This document shows positions 41,612-49,058 of a stretch of DNA of 64,000 nt, piece by piece. Source of the stretch: Kutzneria chonburiensis (GTDB lineage Bacteria; Actinomycetota; Actinomycetes; Mycobacteriales; Pseudonocardiaceae); contig NZ_CP097263.1 of the NCBI RefSeq assembly GCF_028622115.1, positions 4,216,001 to 4,280,000 of the forward strand, given 5' to 3'. Made by a program: the position numbers and the translations under genes. The stretch's first letter is position 1, and each line of letters starts with the position of its first letter. Under the pieces are notes generated by a model, which saw only the letters and a program-made list of their open reading frames with translations, was not told the DNA's origin and searched no databases.

Positions 41612-43153
41612 TCAGGTCGTGGTGAACAGGATCGTGTGCCAGCCCGTCGCACCGTCGGGGATGGGACTCACCCGGTCCTGCGTCTGGGTGTAGCCGGTGC
41701 TGTCGGTCGCGCGGCAGACCACCTGATGAGTACCCGGCTTGAGGTCGAAGGATTTCCGCCACATCCGCCACGTCTCGTCGTTCACGGTCACCGCGAGATC
41801 GGCCTCCTGCCAAGGACCGTTGTCCATCTGCAGCTCTACCTTGCGGATGCCCTTGGTCTGCGCCCAGGCGATGCCGGCGACGACGACCTTGCCACTCGGC
41901 AGGGCCTGGAGCCCCTGCGGAACGTCGATACGAGACTCGGTCTTGATCGGCGCCCGCGCGGAGTAACCCCGCGGCACCCAGTACTGCTGCTTGGCGGCGA
42001 ACGTCGTCAACTCGATGTCGGTGACCCACTTGGTCGCCGAGGCATACCCGTAGACACCGGGAACGACCAATCGCGCCGGAAAGCCGTGCTCCGGCGGCAG
42101 CGCCTCGCCGTTCATCCCGATGGCCAGCATCGCGTTGCGCCCCGGGTCCATCACCGTCGCCAGCGGCGTTCCGGCGCTGTATCCGTCCACACTGGACGAG
42201 AGGACCTGGTCGACGCCCTGCTGGACACCGGCTTTGGCCAACAGCTCCCTGAGCAACACCCCGGTGAAGTCGGCCGTGGACACGTACGGGTCACCGACCT
42301 CGTTGGAGACGCACGTCATGGTGATCGTTCGGGTCACCAGGTCCATCGACTTCACGTCGTCGAAGGACAGGCGCAACTCGCGGTCGACCATGCCGTGGAC
42401 ACGGAGCGACCAGTCCTCGGCCCGCAGCTGCGGCACCGACAGCGCGGTGTCCACGCGGTAGAACTTCGCGTTGGGAGTAAGGAAGGTCTCCGTTCCCTGA
42501 ACCGCGAAGTCGGCGCCGTCCGGGACCGACGTCCGGGTGAAGCGGCTCAGGAAGGCCGTGACCTTCGACCTCGAGCCCTGCACGTCCACTCGGCCGGTGA
42601 GCCACTGGCCGAGCCCGCCGGCGACGGCGACGCCGAGCACTGCCGCCGCTGAACCGAGCATGAACCGGCGGCGGCCCGCGGATTCCGGCTGGACCGCGTT
42701 GTGTTGGTCGCGCATGGCGAGGGCATGCAACCAGCGGAAGACCGCGACGCCGGCAACCAGGCTCGTCACCGGCGCCAGCACAGCCACCGGAGTCAGGTTC
42801 GGCCGCGCGAGCACGGCGGCGATCGCGAGCGCTCCCAGCAACACAGCGAGAACCGTTCCCGGGACTGCGGTCCGCCGAGAAAGACCGCCGGCGGTCGCCG
42901 CTACCAGCAACAGAAACACGCCCATGCCCGTCAGGAGCACGAGCTTGTCGTACGTCCCGAACGTGCGGACAGCGAAATCCTTCAGGGGCAACGGCGTCAG
43001 ATCGATCGCGCTGTTGCCGACGGCGAGGAACGGCGAGGCAGCTGGATCGATGAACGCGGCCACCAGGTGTCCGGCCGCCAGCGCCGCCGCGACACCGACG
43101 ATTCCGATCACCACCGCGATGATGACCGGCAGCCTGGGTGAGCGTTCTTCCAT
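41612..43153 (-). CDS. Membrane-anchored molybdopterin-dependent oxidoreductase
   Basis: 513 residues from ATG 43153. The N-terminal third is membrane-embedded (four to five TM segments between residues 5 and 160), followed by GRRRFMLGSAAAVLGVAVAGGL, a Tat-like RR segment at the boundary. The C-terminal part is a sulfite-oxidase-fold catalytic domain: TMTCVSNEVGDPYVSTADFTGV holds the Moco-ligand Cys, PEHGFPARLVVPGVYGYASATKWV the pterin loop, and a dimerisation domain ends HTILFTTT. Substrate unknown. An in-frame GTG at 43180, preceded by TAGCGA, would be a leaderless alternative start. Located upstream of the fasciclin gene on the same strand. Confidence 0.88.
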   Translation of the reverse strand: MEERSPRLPVIIAVVIGIVGVAAALAAGHLVAAFIDPAASPFLAVGNSAIDLTPLPLKDFAVRTFGTYDKLVLLTGMGVFLLLVAATAGGLSRRTAVPGTVLAVLLGALAIAAVLARPNLTPVAVLAPVTSLVAGVAVFRWLHALAMRDQHNAVQPESAGRRRFMLGSAAAVLGVAVAGGLGQWLTGRVDVQGSRSKVTAFLSRFTRTSVPDGADFAVQGTETFLTPNAKFYRVDTALSVPQLRAEDWSLRVHGMVDRELRLSFDDVKSMDLVTRTITMTCVSNEVGDPYVSTADFTGVLLRELLAKAGVQQGVDQVLSSSVDGYSAGTPLATVMDPGRNAMLAIGMNGEALPPEHGFPARLVVPGVYGYASATKWVTDIELTTFAAKQQYWVPRGYSARAPIKTESRIDVPQGLQALPSGKVVVAGIAWAQTKGIRKVELQMDNGPWQEADLAVTVNDETWRMWRKSFDLKPGTHQVVCRATDSTGYTQTQDRVSPIPDGATGWHTILFTTT

Positions 43154-43215
43154 ATCGGGACGTTCGCCCCGGCCGGCCACATCGGTTCGTCGCTACGAGG
43201 GGTGAATTGTTTCCG

Positions 43216-43767
43216 TCAGGCGGTCGTGGTGAAGCGGAACTCGACCGAAGCGGGCAGGATGTCCAGGTCGAGCGCCTCGCGCAGCCGAGGCAGGCCCTCG
43301 GTCTCGAGTCGCTGACGGATGTCGGTCACGTCGGCGTCCTGCCCGGCGATGACCACCACCATCATTCTCGGCGCAGCCATGGTGCCGGCAAGAACGGCGC
43401 GGGCGGCACGCACGCCGGGGTAGGCCTCGATTTCCCCGCAAAACGGCGTGGTCGCGACGTTCGACGCGAACCGCGAGACACCGTCGTCGCCTTCCAACCG
43501 CCACACACCGGCCTTGGGCGCACGTGAGAGCTGCGCGAACAACCACCGCAACGACAGCAGCCCGATGACCACAGCGACGCCGCCCGCAGCAAGAAGGACA
43601 CCGGTTGCCGGCGTGTCCGCGGTGTACAAAACGCCGGCTTGCCGTTCGACGATGCGGAGTCGGCCGTAGTGGGCGGCGACGGCGAAACCCCCGGCGGCGA
43701 GCAGCACGAGCCCGATCAGCGCGAGCAGGAAGCGATTGAGACGAGCCGGACGGTTCATGCCGGTCAT
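43216..43767 (-). CDS. amaP: Alkaline shock response membrane anchor protein AmaP
   Basis: 183 residues with two N-terminal TM helices (FLLALIGLVLLAAGGFAVAAHY, TGVLLAAGGVAVVIGLLSLRWL) and a small cytoplasmic alpha-beta domain (VRAARAVLAG, VEFRFTT). AmaP anchors Asp23-type proteins to the membrane. ATG 43767 overlaps the stop of the DUF6286 gene (ATGA). Confidence 0.75.
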   Translation of the reverse strand: MTGMNRPARLNRFLLALIGLVLLAAGGFAVAAHYGRLRIVERQAGVLYTADTPATGVLLAAGGVAVVIGLLSLRWLFAQLSRAPKAGVWRLEGDDGVSRFASNVATTPFCGEIEAYPGVRAARAVLAGTMAAPRMMVVVIAGQDADVTDIRQRLETEGLPRLREALDLDILPASVEFRFTTTA

Positions 43768-44300
43768 GAGGCACTCCTGCGAGCTCGGACCCTGACCGCC
43801 ACCGCGGGCCGGGGCAACGGCGTGATCTGGTCGAGTCGTCGGTCCAGAGCGTCACGAACGCCCTGCTCCAATCCCGCCGGATTGGTTCGCTCGGTTCGAA
43901 CCACCGCGACGACTCGGCGCCGGCTCAAGGCGACCTTGGCGCCGCTGACCCCGTCCACCGCCGACGCCACGGCTCGCAGGGTCATACGAAGGCTGTGACG
44001 CTCGGCGCCCGCAACGATGCCGCCGTCGTCGCCGTCCAAGGGCGACACCACGAGGCCTCCAGGTAGGAGCGCCACGAGCACGAGGATCGCCCCGACCACG
44101 CCCGCGGCACCACCCGCAATCGCCATAGCTCGGTCCTCCCAGCGGAGCGAGCGCAGGGTGTCCGTGACCGAGGCATAACTGACCCAGGGCTGCTGTCCGG
44201 CCAGGGTCTGCGCGGCGGAGACCGCGACGATGACGCAGACCGCGAGCAGCGCCAACGCGACCAGTGCAGCGGGGAGGACGCGGCGGGGCCTGAGTTTCAT
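43764..44300 (-). CDS. DUF6286 membrane protein of the Asp23 cluster
   Basis: 178 residues: two TM helices (VLPAALVALALLAVCVIVAVSAA, MAIAGGAAGVVGAILVLVALL) and a C-terminal domain with LRAVASAVDGVSGAKVAL, VVAVVRTERTNP, an Asp23-like alpha-beta pattern. ATG 44300 has CAGGAGAATCCA; an earlier in-frame ATG at 44393 after GGGAG is possible but would add an atypical hydrophilic tail. Confidence 0.7.
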   Translation of the reverse strand: MKLRPRRVLPAALVALALLAVCVIVAVSAAQTLAGQQPWVSYASVTDTLRSLRWEDRAMAIAGGAAGVVGAILVLVALLPGGLVVSPLDGDDGGIVAGAERHSLRMTLRAVASAVDGVSGAKVALSRRRVVAVVRTERTNPAGLEQGVRDALDRRLDQITPLPRPAVAVRVRARRSAS

Positions 44301-44427
44301 TGGATTCTCCTGACGGCCGTGACGCTTGAGGTCATCCCGGTCACGACGATGTCCACTCTGGACACCGAGCAAGCCGAGGTGAGTGGATGTCATGGTGGGC
44401 TCCCGTTCGGTTCGGACACCGGACGCG

Positions 44428-44892
44428 TCATTGCACGCGGACAGTCTCGGCATCGTCGATCTGCTCGTCGGTGGGCAGATGGATGTCGCTGACCGCGATG
44501 TTGACCTCGACCACCTCCAGCCCCGTCATCCGCTCGATCGCGGTGATCACATTGCGGCGAACCGCCCGGGCCAGGTCGGCGATGGACACGCCGTACTCGA
44601 CGACCAGTTGGACGTCCACGGCCGTTTGCTTCTCGCCGACCTCGACCGACACGCCCTGGCCGACGCTGGCCGAGGCGCCCGGGATGCGGTCACGCAGCGC
44701 GCTGAACGCCCGCGCGGCGCCACCGCCGAGGCCGTGAACGCCGGACACCTCCCGCGTGGCCAGTCCCGCGATCTTCTGCACGACAGTGTCGGCGATGCTG
44801 GTCATTCCGTGGGTCGACATCAGTGCGTGGCTCTTCTCGATCTCGCCGCCGGTCGTGATCGAGTTCGGGTTCTTCGCGGTCGAGGTGGTCAT
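44428..44892 (-). CDS. Asp23/Gls24-family envelope stress response protein
   Basis: 154 residues: IADTVVQKIAGLATREVSGVHGLGGG is the family's N-terminal signature, VDVQLVVEYGVSIADLARAVRRNV and TGLEVVEVNIAVSDIHLP the C-terminal. Cell-envelope homeostasis protein anchored by AmaP. ATG 44892 has GAGGAG upstream and overlaps the restored frame of the ECF sigma gene (ATGA). Confidence 0.85.
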   Translation of the reverse strand: MTTSTAKNPNSITTGGEIEKSHALMSTHGMTSIADTVVQKIAGLATREVSGVHGLGGGAARAFSALRDRIPGASASVGQGVSVEVGEKQTAVDVQLVVEYGVSIADLARAVRRNVITAIERMTGLEVVEVNIAVSDIHLPTDEQIDDAETVRVQ

Positions 44893-45454
44893 GACGTCTC
44901 CTCATGTTGGTCGGTCGAGTCGGGCGCATCGGCCCACGACAGATAGATCCGCCGCGCGGCGCCGCGATCTCGTCGTACGAGCGACCGTGCACCTCCCGGA
45001 GCAACCAACAGGCCCGCTGCTCGGCCGTCAACTTCTGCAGAGCCGTCGTCAGAGCGGCCATCTGGGCATTGGTCTCCGCGACCCGATCCGGTCGGTCCCC
45101 GCGGCTGGCAAGCTCGTGCTCCGCCGGGTCGGCCTCCACCATCGGCTTGCGGTTGCGGATCACCTGCAGACAGCGGTTGGTGGCCGTGCGGTAGAGCCAG
45201 CCCACGAACGCTTCGGCGTGCTCCAGCTGGGCGAGCCTGCGCCACACGGTCAGGAACACCTCCTGCACAACGTCATCCGCGTCCGCCGTGCTGGACAGCA
45301 TGCGCACCGCGAGCCGGTAGATCGGCGCCTGGTGACGCCGCACAAGCTGCTCGTAGGCGAGAAGGTCGCCATCACGCGCCCGGACGACCAGCGTGGCCTC
45401 GTCCAGCGCTCCTGGTTCGATCGCCGGTTCGGTGAGGCCGGACGGCACCGTCAT
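44889..45454 (-). pseudogene. ECF sigma factor with region 4 helix-turn-helix deleted
   Basis: Region 2 is intact: RDGDLLAYEQLVRRHQAPIYRLAVRML, DADDVVQEVFLTVWRRL (region 2.2), VGWLYRTATNRCLQVIR (2.4). Region 4 begins TAEQRACWLLREVHGRSYDEIA and then breaks: the recognition helix and its linker are missing at about 44945-44970, where GCCGCG occurs twice 10 bases apart, and reading shifts frame to RRIYLSWADAPDSTDQHEE, TGA 44889. Without the shift the frame would run 200 bases into the asp23 gene. The restored frame ends exactly in the ATGA overlap, which shows which frame was ancestral. The product cannot bind a -35 element, so it is probably inactive. Confidence 0.7.
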
Positions 45455-45503
45455 CGGCCCCACCAGCGCATCGCGTGCATCTCATCCCCCTCCGCCGACT
45501 CTC

Positions 45504-45725
45504 GTGAGCGCCGACCACTGGTGGGATGCGTTCGCGGCCACGCTCGTCACGGTTCGAGTGCTCACTCGTTGGTGTGGCTGCGATCACCCCACGAGGGCCG
45601 TGACGTCCGCACGCGTGGCCGCGTCTTCACTGCGACACGCGCCAGTCCGGCGCTCCGAGGACGACCTCATGGAGGCCGCCGGGGGTCTGGTGAACAAGGT
45701 GAAGGAAGCCTTCTCAGAAAAGTGA
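45504..45725 (+). CDS. Small hypothetical protein
   Basis: 73 codons from GTG 45504 (SADHWWDAFAATLVTVRVLTRW...), ending VNKVKEAFSEK. An internal ATG (45669) preceded by GAGGA could instead start an 18-residue peptide. Not recognised. It is supported mainly by the GTGA overlap with the next gene. Divergent from the damaged ECF gene. Confidence 0.35.
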   Translation: MSADHWWDAFAATLVTVRVLTRWCGCDHPTRAVTSARVAASSLRHAPVRRSEDDLMEAAGGLVNKVKEAFSEK

Positions 45726-46018
45726 CCGGTCATCAGGCGGAGCCTTCAGAAGTGGATGTCGACGATTTCCTGCTCCCGTCCGCCAGCCCGTCCCGGCAAC
45801 AGGAATCACGGATGGTCTTCCTCGTCCTCCGCACGCTGCTCGCGCAACAACCCGGTGCCTCACCACAGCTGCTGGCTGTCGTGCTCGCCTTCGTGACCGG
45901 CGCCGTGATGTCCGTCGGCTTTCTCCGGCTCTGGCGGCTGGAGGGCGGCGTTCGGTATTCGCTTCGCAGCCAGCGCAACAGCCCCGGCCATTCAGTACGG
46001 AAACTCTCCACAGGCTGA
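45722..46018 (+). CDS. Small membrane protein
   Basis: 98 residues from GTG 45722, which overlaps the preceding stop; ATG 45812 (AGGAATCACGG upstream) is an alternative giving 68 residues. One TM helix (LLAVVLAFVTGAVMSVGFLRLW) and a basic cytoplasmic tail. Not recognised. Its place between Asp23 and SigK-like clusters suggests envelope function. Confidence 0.45.
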   Translation: MTGHQAEPSEVDVDDFLLPSASPSRQQESRMVFLVLRTLLAQQPGASPQLLAVVLAFVTGAVMSVGFLRLWRLEGGVRYSLRSQRNSPGHSVRKLSTG

Positions 46019-46169
46019 CTCCGGCGCATCTGCTGCCCCACACGACGCGGCAGGTCGTCCTCGACAGACCGAACCGGATCGGTACCGGCGCACGAACACC
46101 GCGAAGGTCCGCGGTGGCGCAGCGCGAGGGGCCTGCGTCACCACGGACACCCAGGTACGGAGGACAACG

Positions 46170-46268
46170 ATGGACGACAGTCTGGTGCTCGACATCGGCG
46201 GCGAGATCGGCGCCCTGGTCATCCGCGGCGGCGAGGTGACCGAGTACCGGTGGCTCGGTGAGCGCTGA
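46170..46268 (+). CDS. Truncated small protein of the 'DIGGDVGALV' type
   Basis: 32 residues: MDDSLVLDIGGEIGALVIRG, then a short tail. GGAGGACAACG precedes ATG 46170. The first 18 residues match the start of a family of 100-130-residue actinobacterial proteins of unknown function; here the frame ends early, so the gene is probably a 3' deletion product. Its stop overlaps the next ORF's start region. Confidence 0.4.
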   Translation: MDDSLVLDIGGEIGALVIRGGEVTEYRWLGER

Positions 46269-46503
46269 CCTCGACGACCACGCATGGTTGCTGCGGGCGG
46301 TCGCCCTGTCGCGGCCGACGACGTGCACACAGCTCGTGCTGGCGGCAGGCCTGCGTCGAGTGGTGTACGCCTACCGGGAGCCCACGTTGTTCGTGGCGAA
46401 CTGTCAGGGGGTGGAGGTCCTCGCCGAGCACGGCGTGACCGTCGTCCAACTCCGGACCTTGGCGGCCGCGGCATGCCTGGTCAACCAACACTTGGATCTA
46501 TAG
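46258..46503 (+). pseudogene. RibD/CDA-type deaminase with the catalytic core deleted
   Basis: 81 residues. DDHAWLLRAVALSRP looks like the first helix of a riboflavin-type cytidine deaminase-fold protein, and CTQLVLAAGLRRVVYAYREPTLFV...CQGVEVLAEHGVTVVQL like its last third. Everything in between, including the H-A-E and P-C-x2-C zinc motifs, is missing; the join falls in SRP-TTC, where the intact protein has SRP twice. The frame is kept, so a short protein may be made but cannot be an active deaminase. Confidence 0.5.
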
Positions 46504-46580
46504 CGGCTCGGTTCGGGAACGTCCTACGGGAACCGAACCGAACCGTCGGTCCCGACCGAACCACGGAGGTGACGACCTGT

Positions 46581-47198
46581 ATGGACGCCGACCCGACCGC
46601 CGCGACGCAGGCCGCTGACGCGGAACTGGTCAAGGCTGTGGCGGCCGGCGACCATGAGGCCTTCGCGGCGCTGTACGACCGGTACGGTCGGCAGGCCTAC
46701 TCGCTGGCCCGCCGGGTTTGCGTCGACCCGGAGTTCGCCGAGGAGGCCGTGCAGGAGGCCTTCCTCTCGGTGTGGAAGGACCCCAGTCGGTTCGACCCGG
46801 CCCGCGGTGCGTTCGCCAGCTGGCTGCTCACTCTGGTGCATCACCGTTCGGTGGACGTCGTGCGCCGGCAGGCAGTTCACCGCAGGCGCACCGTGTTCGG
46901 AGACGACGAGGCGCTCGATCAGGCCACGCCGTCGGAACACGGAGCTGATGAGAAGGCGATCAGCGGCATGATCGGGTCACTGGTGCGCGAGGCGTTGGGG
47001 CAGCTGACCTCGAACCAACGTGAGGTCATCGAGCTGGCATACCTCGGCGGCTACACCCAGAACGAGGTCTCCTCGATTACCGGGTTGCCGTTGGGCACGG
47101 TCAAATCCCGCACGTTCGCCGGGATCAAACGGCTGCGACAACTGTTGTCACCGCTGACCGCGGGACCCGACAACGACGAGGGAATGGAGGTGCAGTGA
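46581..47198 (+). CDS. SigK-like ECF sigma factor
   Basis: 205 residues: region 2 (AFAALYDRYGRQAYSLARRVC, FAEEAVQEAFLSVWKD, SWLLTLVHHRSVDVVRR) and region 4 (LTSNQREVIELAYLGGYTQNEVSSITGLPLGTVKSRTFAGIKRL) complete. GGAGGTGACGACC precedes ATG 46581. Upstream (46531-46545) AACCG is repeated three times next to GGGAAC, a likely control region. Overlaps the anti-sigma gene (TGATG), typical of sigma/anti-sigma pairs. Confidence 0.88.
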   Translation: MDADPTAATQAADAELVKAVAAGDHEAFAALYDRYGRQAYSLARRVCVDPEFAEEAVQEAFLSVWKDPSRFDPARGAFASWLLTLVHHRSVDVVRRQAVHRRRTVFGDDEALDQATPSEHGADEKAISGMIGSLVREALGQLTSNQREVIELAYLGGYTQNEVSSITGLPLGTVKSRTFAGIKRLRQLLSPLTAGPDNDEGMEVQ

Positions 47199-47971
47199 TG
47201 GACGTGATCCGGGACGACGGGCACTGCCCACAGTTGGAGGACACGGTGGGTTGGGCGCTGTATGCACTCGAGCCTGAGGAGGAGGACGCCGTCCGCACGC
47301 ATCTCCTGACCTGTCCGGTGTGTCGGGAGACGGTGCGCGCCACCGAGCAGGTCGGCGCACTGTTGGCTACGACGGTGCCGTATGACGAGCCGCCGCCGGG
47401 GTTGCGGAGCCGGTTGATCGCAGCGATCCAGGACGCGCCCCGGCTGTCGGTGGTTTCGCCGCCGGCGCCCATCCATGTGGTCCGTCGTCGGCGACACGGG
47501 CCGACTCGAGGTCTGCTGGCCGCCGCCGCTGCAGTGGTGGTGGCGCTGGGCGGTGCGACCGCGGTGCTGGGCGTGCAGGTCAGCAACCTCACCAGCGAGC
47601 AACAGGCGCAGGCCGCGGGCGATGCCGCGATCAGGTCCGTCGTCGGCGACCCCGCCGCCAAACGAGCCGTGCTGACCAACGCCGCCGGCAAACCCGCCGC
47701 CATGCTGATCACCAGTGCGGCCGGCGCGGTCGTCGTGCCGCTGGCGCTGTCCCCCAATGCCGCGAACCAGCGGTACGTGGCATGGGGGCTGGTGGACTCC
47801 GGTCCCGAGGCGCTTGCTGCCTTCGACGTGCCGGCCGGCGGCATCGGTCCGATGGTGATCAATTGGCCGTCCACGGCCGGTGCCCTCACTCGCTTCGCGA
47901 TCTCGCTGGAGCCGGGCCGGACCATGCCGGCCAAGCCGTCCAACGTGATCGCCAGCGGCGCCGACGCCTGA
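47198..47971 (+). CDS. RskA-like transmembrane anti-sigma factor
   Basis: 257 residues: cytoplasmic ZAS-like domain (VGWALYALEPEEEDAVRTHLLTCPVC, with H-x3-C-x2-C), one TM helix (RGLLAAAAAVVVALGGATAVLG) and an extracytoplasmic RskA-type domain (AAKRAVLTN, YVAWGLVDSGPEALAAFDVPAGG). It binds the sigma factor at the membrane and releases it on regulated proteolysis. ATG 47198 overlaps the sigma stop; GGAGG lies 8-12 bases upstream. A 6-bp hairpin (47963-47977) spans its stop codon. Confidence 0.85.
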   Translation: MDVIRDDGHCPQLEDTVGWALYALEPEEEDAVRTHLLTCPVCRETVRATEQVGALLATTVPYDEPPPGLRSRLIAAIQDAPRLSVVSPPAPIHVVRRRRHGPTRGLLAAAAAVVVALGGATAVLGVQVSNLTSEQQAQAAGDAAIRSVVGDPAAKRAVLTNAAGKPAAMLITSAAGAVVVPLALSPNAANQRYVAWGLVDSGPEALAAFDVPAGGIGPMVINWPSTAGALTRFAISLEPGRTMPAKPSNVIASGADA

Positions 47972-47978
47972 GGCGTCG

Positions 47979-48839
47979 ATGCGACTTACAGACCGGCTGA
48001 TCGCCACCTTCATGCACGCCGCCGCAACGTGGACGGTGTGTTACGGGGACAACCTGCGATTCGCCGGTGACGACCTTCCCGCACCCCGGCGGGTCCGTGT
48101 GCCCTCGCGGCACGGTTCGGTGCCGGTGTGGGTCTATCAGCCGTCGTCGCCGGCCCGAACCGCGCACGTGCATTTCCACGGCGGGGCATGGCTCATGCGC
48201 TTTCCCGGTATGGACGACTGGTGGTGCCGCTACCTCGCGGCCACTGCCAAGGTCACCGTGCTCAACGTGGACTTCCGCACCGGCCCCTACGTCACGTACC
48301 CCGTGGCTCAGCACCAATGCCACGACGTCGCCGAGTGGGCGGCCAGCGGCGGCGGCGACCTCCACCTCGGCCCGATTTCCGTCGGAGGGTTCTCCTCCGG
48401 CGGCGGGCTCGCCGCCTCTGTCTGCCTGCAGGCCCGTGACGCCGGGCGGTGGCTGCCGACGTTGCAGGTATTGGGTGTGCCGGCGCTCGACCTCGCCACC
48501 GATCCCGTGGTCGAGGAGCGGGGCAGGTTGTCGGTGGAGCTACGCAGACTCGTGCGCCGCGTCTATTTTCCGGACCCGGCAACAAGAACACACCCCTACG
48601 CCTCCCCCGTGCTCGCACCGTCGCTCGCCGGACTTCCGCCCGCGATCGTGCTGACCGCCGAACACGACGTACTCCGCCACGACGGCCGCCGCTACGTCGC
48701 CCGGCTGCGCGAAGCCGGTGTGCCGGTGATCCACGACGAGACACCGGGCGTGGACCACTACTTCCTCACCGAGAACCCGGTCCGCGCCCGCGCGACGATG
48801 GCCATGGTCGCCGCGAAGATCGCCGAGACCGCCCGCTGA
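47979..48839 (+). CDS. HSL-family alpha/beta hydrolase
   Basis: 286 residues. Oxyanion-hole motif HFHGGAWL, nucleophile elbow GGFSSGGGLA (GFSSG rather than the usual GDSAG), acid Asp in LTAEHDVLRHDG and His in GVDHYFLTE. Probably an esterase or lipase of the hormone-sensitive lipase group. ATG 47979 is seven bases after the anti-sigma stop and may be co-transcribed with it. Confidence 0.8.
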   Translation: MRLTDRLIATFMHAAATWTVCYGDNLRFAGDDLPAPRRVRVPSRHGSVPVWVYQPSSPARTAHVHFHGGAWLMRFPGMDDWWCRYLAATAKVTVLNVDFRTGPYVTYPVAQHQCHDVAEWAASGGGDLHLGPISVGGFSSGGGLAASVCLQARDAGRWLPTLQVLGVPALDLATDPVVEERGRLSVELRRLVRRVYFPDPATRTHPYASPVLAPSLAGLPPAIVLTAEHDVLRHDGRRYVARLREAGVPVIHDETPGVDHYFLTENPVRARATMAMVAAKIAETAR

Positions 48840-48846
48840 CCGAAAC

Positions 48847-48862
48847 CCCTTGCCAGCAAGGG
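48847..48862 (+). terminator. Short hairpin after the hydrolase gene
   Basis: CCCTTGC, two bases, GCAAGGG, starting eight bases after the stop; a modest terminator candidate. Confidence 0.4.
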
Positions 48863-48976
48863 AAACGATGGTCCGAGCATGGTGTGCCCGACCCGCCGTC
48901 ATCGTTGCCGCACGGGCCCGACAAGCTCGGCGACAACGCCGGCCGACCCTGCGACTGAGCCGACGTGGAGTCACGT

Positions 48977-48990
48977 CTACATCACTGTAG
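48977..48990. promoter_or_regulatory. Inverted repeat CTACA-N4-TGTAG
   Basis: Just upstream of the presumed -35 (TTGTTA, 48991-48996) of the ZIP transporter. Related in sequence to the CTACTAC/GTAGTAG operator at 56824. Confidence 0.35.
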
Positions 48991-48993
48991 TTG

Positions 48994-49012
48994 TTAGGTG
49001 AGGCTGCCCTGA
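48994..49012 (+). promoter_or_regulatory. IdeR/DtxR-like iron box
   Basis: TTAGGTGAGGCTGCCCTGA matches the iron-box consensus TTAGGTTAGGCTAACCTAA at 15 of 19 positions. It fills the spacer between TTGTTA (48991-48996) and TACGGT (49015-49020), exactly where a metal-bound repressor would block RNA polymerase. Confidence 0.65.
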
Positions 49013-49058
49013 GTTACGGTGTGCGCCGCTGTACCGCCCTCGACCTCGGGAGTTACCC

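Noticed and set aside
44690-44888. C-terminal extension of the ECF sigma frame into asp23
   Set aside because: Sequence turns Arg/His-rich after the helix-turn-helix deletion and overlaps an intact gene; it is the wrong frame after a lesion.
48840-48976. Possible small gene after the hydrolase
   Set aside because: Only a weak hairpin and no coding bias.
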